Source of the DNA: DATNBT01 sp964579765
GTDB taxonomy: Bacteria; Acidobacteriota; Vicinamibacteria; Vicinamibacterales; CAVVIG01
DNA: 5,206 nt
Assembly: GCA_964579765.1 (NCBI GenBank)
Contig: CAZOIK010000314.1
Coordinates: 1-5,206 of the forward strand
Direction: 5' to 3'
Below the pieces are notes generated by a model that was not told where the DNA came from, made no database searches, and worked only from the letters and a program-made list of their open reading frames with translations. Every line of letters starts with the position of its first letter. The first letter of the stretch is position 1. A program made the position numbers and the translations under genes. Shown here piece after piece: positions 4,965 to 5,206 of this stretch.

Positions 4965-5206
4965 ATGGCTATCAGCGTTGTGATGCCTGCGCTCGAAATG
5001 GCGCAGGAGACCGGCAAGCTCGTGTCGTGGAAGAAGAAGGAAGGCGAGGCCGTCAAGAAGGGCGAGATCCTGCTCGAGGTCGAAACCGACAAGGCCGTCG
5101 TCGAGATCGAGGCGGGCGGCGACGGCGTCCTCGGCGGCGTCGTCGCGCAGGCGGGCGCCGTCGTGCCGGTCGGCCAGACGATCGCGTGGCTGCTCAAGCC
5201 GGGCGA
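4965..5206 (+). CDS. Lipoyl-domain dihydrolipoamide acyltransferase (E2), N-terminal part, runs off window
   Basis: The visible 80 residues form one complete biotinyl/lipoyl domain. It opens with VVMPALEMAQETGKLVSW (5-22), continues with KKGEILLEVETDKA (31-44), where Lys43 in ETDKA is the lipoylated lysine, and ends VGQTIAWLLKPG (69-80). In a dehydrogenase complex this arm takes the acyl group from E1 and passes it to coenzyme A. The peripheral-subunit-binding and catalytic domains would lie to the right of the window, so E2 is inferred from context; a lipoyl/biotin carrier protein of another enzyme is the alternative. The ATG is 13 bases after the MOSC stop, with only a weak ribosome binding site (TGGA, 4952-4955). 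It belongs with the E1 genes, from which it is separated by M24 and MOSC. Confidence 0.88.
   Translation, partial: MAISVVMPALEMAQETGKLVSWKKKEGEAVKKGEILLEVETDKAVVEIEAGGDGVLGGVVAQAGAVVPVGQTIAWLLKPG

Overview
The window is GC-rich, densely coding bacterial DNA with strong G/C third-position bias. It looks like a catabolic locus from a free-living bacterium. The short-period repeats filling gene junctions (an octamer family at 3016-3116 and a heptamer family at 4445-4458 and 4921-4948) are a style I associate with Acidobacteriota and similar soil or sediment lineages, but that is a weak guess from memory and no marker gene is present.

Layout. A MetE-like (UROD/MetE superfamily) zinc methyltransferase runs leftward and leaves the window at base 1 (1-935, minus). 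It is divergent from a rightward run of five genes: 2-oxoacid/acetoin dehydrogenase-type E1 alpha (1028-2023), E1 beta (2016-3017, 8-base overlap), an M24 'pita-bread' family enzyme (3130-4470), a small MOSC-domain protein (4457-4951, 14-base overlap), and the lipoyl-domain start of a dihydrolipoamide acyltransferase E2 (4965 to the right edge). The 92-base divergent spacer holds a good sigma70-like promoter for the methyltransferase. A 15-base perfect palindrome sits on its -10 box. A weaker promoter faces the other way, placed so that the E1 alpha transcript could begin at its ATG.

How the genes may work together. E1 alpha, E1 beta and E2 are parts of one lipoate-dependent 2-oxoacid or acetoin dehydrogenase complex that makes acyl-CoA. 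The usual aco/pdh order is broken by insertion of the M24 and MOSC genes before E2. The M24 protein keeps the family fold motifs but has Cys where the second metal-binding Asp should be and Trp where the second motif His should be, so it is unlikely to be an ordinary Xaa-Pro peptidase. Non-peptidase M24 enzymes (creatinase, ectoine hydrolase, the DMSP lyase DddP) act on small osmolytes. With a methyltransferase next door and an acyl-CoA-forming complex around it, a pathway that demethylates and cleaves a small methylated or sulfur/nitrogen compound is a reasonable but unproven hypothesis. This is the best candidate in the window for an undescribed system.

The sequence supports the families and the motif substitutions directly. 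The substrate, the joint pathway and the regulation are inference.
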